Below are positions 5,861-7,598 of a DNA stretch of 7,598 nucleotides, piece by piece. The translations under genes were made by a program, and so were the position numbers. Numbering within the stretch: position 1 is the stretch's first letter; every line of letters begins with the position of its first letter. Origin of the DNA: Propionibacterium sp. (lineage in GTDB: Bacteria; Actinomycetota; Actinomycetes; Propionibacteriales; Propionibacteriaceae); contig DURG01000216.1 in the NCBI GenBank assembly GCA_012837465.1, forward strand, positions 1 through 7,598. The letters run 5' to 3'. Under the pieces are notes generated by a model. That model ran no database searches. It was not told where the DNA came from and worked only from the letters and a program-made list of their open reading frames with translations.

Positions 5861-6525
5861 GCGATCTGACTGTTGACGTGATCGACGCCAAGGGCAAGAA
5901 GGCCGGCAAGGCCGACCTCCCCGCCGCGCTGTTCGACGCGAACACCAATATCCCCCTGATCCACCAGGTCGTCGTGGCCCAGCTGGCCGCCGCCCGCCAG
6001 GGCACGCACGACACCAAGACCCGCGGCGAGGTCCGCGGCGGTGGCGCCAAGCCTTGGCGCCAGAAGGGCACCGGTCGTGCCCGTCACGGCTCGCGCCGTT
6101 CGCCGATCTGGACCGGCGGTGGCGTCGTGCACGGCCCCACGCCGCGCAACTACGCCCAGCGCACCAACAAGAAGATGATCGCGGCCGCCCTCCGTGGCGC
6201 GCTGTCGGACCGCGCCCGTGACGGCCAGGTCTACGTCATCTCCGAGCTCGTGCCCGGCGACAAGCCCTCCACCAAGGGCGCGCTCGAGGCCCTGAACACG
6301 GTGGCCGGCGACCTCCGCAAGGCGCTCGTCGTCCTGGACCGCTTCGAGGACATGGCGTGGCTGAGCCTGCGCAACGTCCAGTCGGTGCACATCCTCCCCG
6401 TCGACCAGCTCAACACCTACGACGTGCTGGCCAACGACAAGATCGTGTTCACCTCCGCCGCTCTTGCCGCCTTCATCGCGGACAAGACCGAAGGCACCAC
6501 CGAAACTGAGGAGAAGGCCAAGTGA
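5857..6525 (+). CDS. rplD: 50S ribosomal protein L4
   Basis: The 222-aa product has the L4 signature: VRGGGAKPWRQKGTGRARHG followed by SPIWTGGGVVHGPTPRNY. This extended loop lines the peptide exit tunnel, and K70 in QKGTGRAR corresponds to E. coli Lys63, a macrolide-resistance site that is unaltered here. L4 is an early 50S assembly protein. In E. coli it also represses its own operon through the S10 leader; whether it does so here is unknown. The ATG overlaps the rplC stop, and AGGAAGGG (5840-5847) lies 9 nt upstream. The C-terminus carries a short charged tail rich in Glu, Thr and Lys. It overlaps rplW by four bases (GTGA, 6522-6525). Confidence 0.98.
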   Translation: MSDLTVDVIDAKGKKAGKADLPAALFDANTNIPLIHQVVVAQLAAARQGTHDTKTRGEVRGGGAKPWRQKGTGRARHGSRRSPIWTGGGVVHGPTPRNYAQRTNKKMIAAALRGALSDRARDGQVYVISELVPGDKPSTKGALEALNTVAGDLRKALVVLDRFEDMAWLSLRNVQSVHILPVDQLNTYDVLANDKIVFTSAALAAFIADKTEGTTETEEKAK

Positions 6526-6833
6526 GCGCAGCGCTGAAGATCCGCGACCACCGCGACGTCATCCTGCGTCCCGTGGTCAGCGAGAAGAGCTACAACCTGC
6601 TCGACGACGGCAAGTACACCTTCGTCGTCGCCCCGGATGCGAACAAGACCGAGATCAAGATCGCCATCGAGGCCATCTTCGGCGTCAAGGTCGTGTCCGT
6701 GAACACCCTCAACCGTCAGGGCAAGCGTCGCCGTACCCGTTACGGCACCGGAAAGCTGGCTGACACCAAGCGTGCGATCATCACCGTCGCTGAGGGCCAG
6801 AGCATCGACATCTTCGCCGGCCCGGTCGGCTGA
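6522..6833 (+). CDS. rplW: 50S ribosomal protein L23
   Basis: The 103-aa product starts at GTG 6522, with GAGGAG (6508-6513) 8 nt upstream inside the end of rplD. It shows the L23 pattern: RDVILRPVVSEKSYNLL, then KYTFVVAPDANKTEIKIAIE, FGVKVVSVNTLNRQGK and the C-terminal KRAIITVAEG signature. L23 sits at the polypeptide exit and, as known from other bacteria, is the docking site for trigger factor and signal recognition particle. The sequence resembles Propionibacteriales L23 as I remember it. A 30-nt gap separates it from rplB. Confidence 0.98.
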   Translation: MSAALKIRDHRDVILRPVVSEKSYNLLDDGKYTFVVAPDANKTEIKIAIEAIFGVKVVSVNTLNRQGKRRRTRYGTGKLADTKRAIITVAEGQSIDIFAGPVG

Positions 6834-6863
6834 CCGGAACGCTAGAGAAGGAACTGAAACCTC

Positions 6864-7598
6864 ATGGGTATCCGTAAGTACAAGCCGACTACGCCGGGCC
6901 GTCGCGGCTCGAGCGTGTCCGATTTCGTTGAGCTGACGCGCTCCACGCCGGAGAAGTCGCTCCTCGTCGCGAAGCCGAAGACCGGTGGCCGCAACAACTC
7001 CGGCCGCATCACCACCCGCCACATCGGTGGTGGCCACAAGCAGGCCTACCGCCTGGTTGACTTCAAGCGCTACGACAAGGACGGCGTGCCGGCCAAGGTC
7101 GCTCACATCGAGTACGACCCCAACCGCACCGCCCGCATCGCGCTGCTCCACTACGCCGATGGCGAGAAGCGTTACATCCTCGCCCCCGCCGGCCTGAAGC
7201 AGGGCACCGTCGTCACCGCTGGTGAGGGCGCCGACATCAAGCCCGGCAACAACCTGGAACTGCGCCAGATCCCCGTCGGCACCACGGTGCACGCGGTGGA
7301 GATGCGTCCGGGTGGCGGCGCCAAGCTCGGCCGCTCGGCCGGCTCGGCCATCCAGCTGGTCGCCCGCGAGGGCAAGTACGCCACCCTGCGCATGCCCTCG
7401 GGCGAAATGCGCATGGTCGACGTGCGCTGCCGCGCCACCATCGGCTCGGTCGGCAACGCCGAGCAGTCCAACATCGACTGGGGCAAGGCCGGCCGCAAGC
7501 GTTGGAAGGGCGTCCGCCCGACCGTCCGCGGTGTCGTCATGAACCCGCACGACCACCCGCACGGTGGTGGCGAAGGCCGCACCTCCGGTGGCCGTCAC
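6864..7598 (+). CDS. rplB: 50S ribosomal protein L2 (C-terminus cut by window edge)
   Basis: The frame is open for 245 codons from ATG 6864 to the right edge; L2 is usually about 275-280 aa, so some 30-35 residues are missing. The start MGIRKYKPTTPGRR is canonical, and GAAGGAA (6847-6853) lies 10 nt upstream. Visible landmarks are GGRNNSGRITTRHIGGGHKQ near the N-terminus, the central RNA-binding domain, and the HPHGGGEG motif at residues 231-238, the highly conserved stretch near the peptidyl transferase centre. L2 is one of the largest 50S proteins and is needed for subunit association and peptidyl transfer. By the usual gene order rpsS should follow outside the window. Confidence 0.98.
   Translation, partial: MGIRKYKPTTPGRRGSSVSDFVELTRSTPEKSLLVAKPKTGGRNNSGRITTRHIGGGHKQAYRLVDFKRYDKDGVPAKVAHIEYDPNRTARIALLHYADGEKRYILAPAGLKQGTVVTAGEGADIKPGNNLELRQIPVGTTVHAVEMRPGGGAKLGRSAGSAIQLVAREGKYATLRMPSGEMRMVDVRCRATIGSVGNAEQSNIDWGKAGRKRWKGVRPTVRGVVMNPHDHPHGGGEGRTSGGRH

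Noticed and set aside
6417..7598. Minus-strand open frame (393 codons) opposite rplD end, rplW and rplB
   Set aside because: It is antisense to three highly conserved ribosomal genes, has a repetitive Asp/Val/Ala/Gly composition and no family signature.
1..7598. CRISPR arrays, tRNA or rRNA genes, insertion sequences, phage or defence genes
   Set aside because: No spaced direct repeats, tRNA-like cloverleaf, transposase or integrase motifs, or terminal inverted repeats were found on reading both strands.

Overview
The window is high-GC bacterial chromosome. It carries a typical actinobacterial ribosomal-protein cluster and uses GTG starts freely: the DUF294 gene, rpsJ and rplW all begin with GTG. 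The L3 and L23 sequences look actinobacterial, and the L23 wording resembles Propionibacteriales. The genus cannot be fixed from this sequence alone, so that placement is inference.

Layout. (1) Positions 1-1426, minus strand: the first 475 residues of a cyclic-nucleotide-binding-like / CBS-pair / DUF294 nucleotidyltransferase-like protein whose C-terminus lies beyond the left edge. (2) Positions 1427-1498: a 72-bp divergent intergenic region with an inverted repeat and possible -10 elements facing both ways. (3) Positions 1499-4474, plus strand: a complete family GH2 (LacZ-type) beta-galactosidase with its catalytic residues intact. (4) Positions 4475-4880: a 406-bp spacer without a gene. It holds inverted repeats near the lacZ end, a good promoter candidate near 4609-4637, and a hairpin-rich leader of about 237 nt. 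(5) Positions 4881 to the right edge, plus strand: the start of the S10 operon in the canonical order rpsJ-rplC-rplD-rplW-rplB (S10, L3, L4, L23, L2). The genes are tightly spaced or overlap at ATGA and GTGA junctions, and rplB is cut at codon 245.

How the parts relate. The five ribosomal genes form one transcription unit and their products assemble into the 30S (S10) and 50S (L3, L4, L23, L2) subunits. The beta-galactosidase and the DUF294 protein are separate cytoplasmic functions with no visible link to ribosome synthesis. They only occupy the chromosomal flank where other bacteria often have tuf and the str operon.

No new multi-gene system is visible: every substantial coding region belongs to a known family, and the long antisense reading frames are GC-rich shadows. 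The parts most worth checking are non-coding, chiefly the structured S10-operon leader and the divergent lacZ promoter region.
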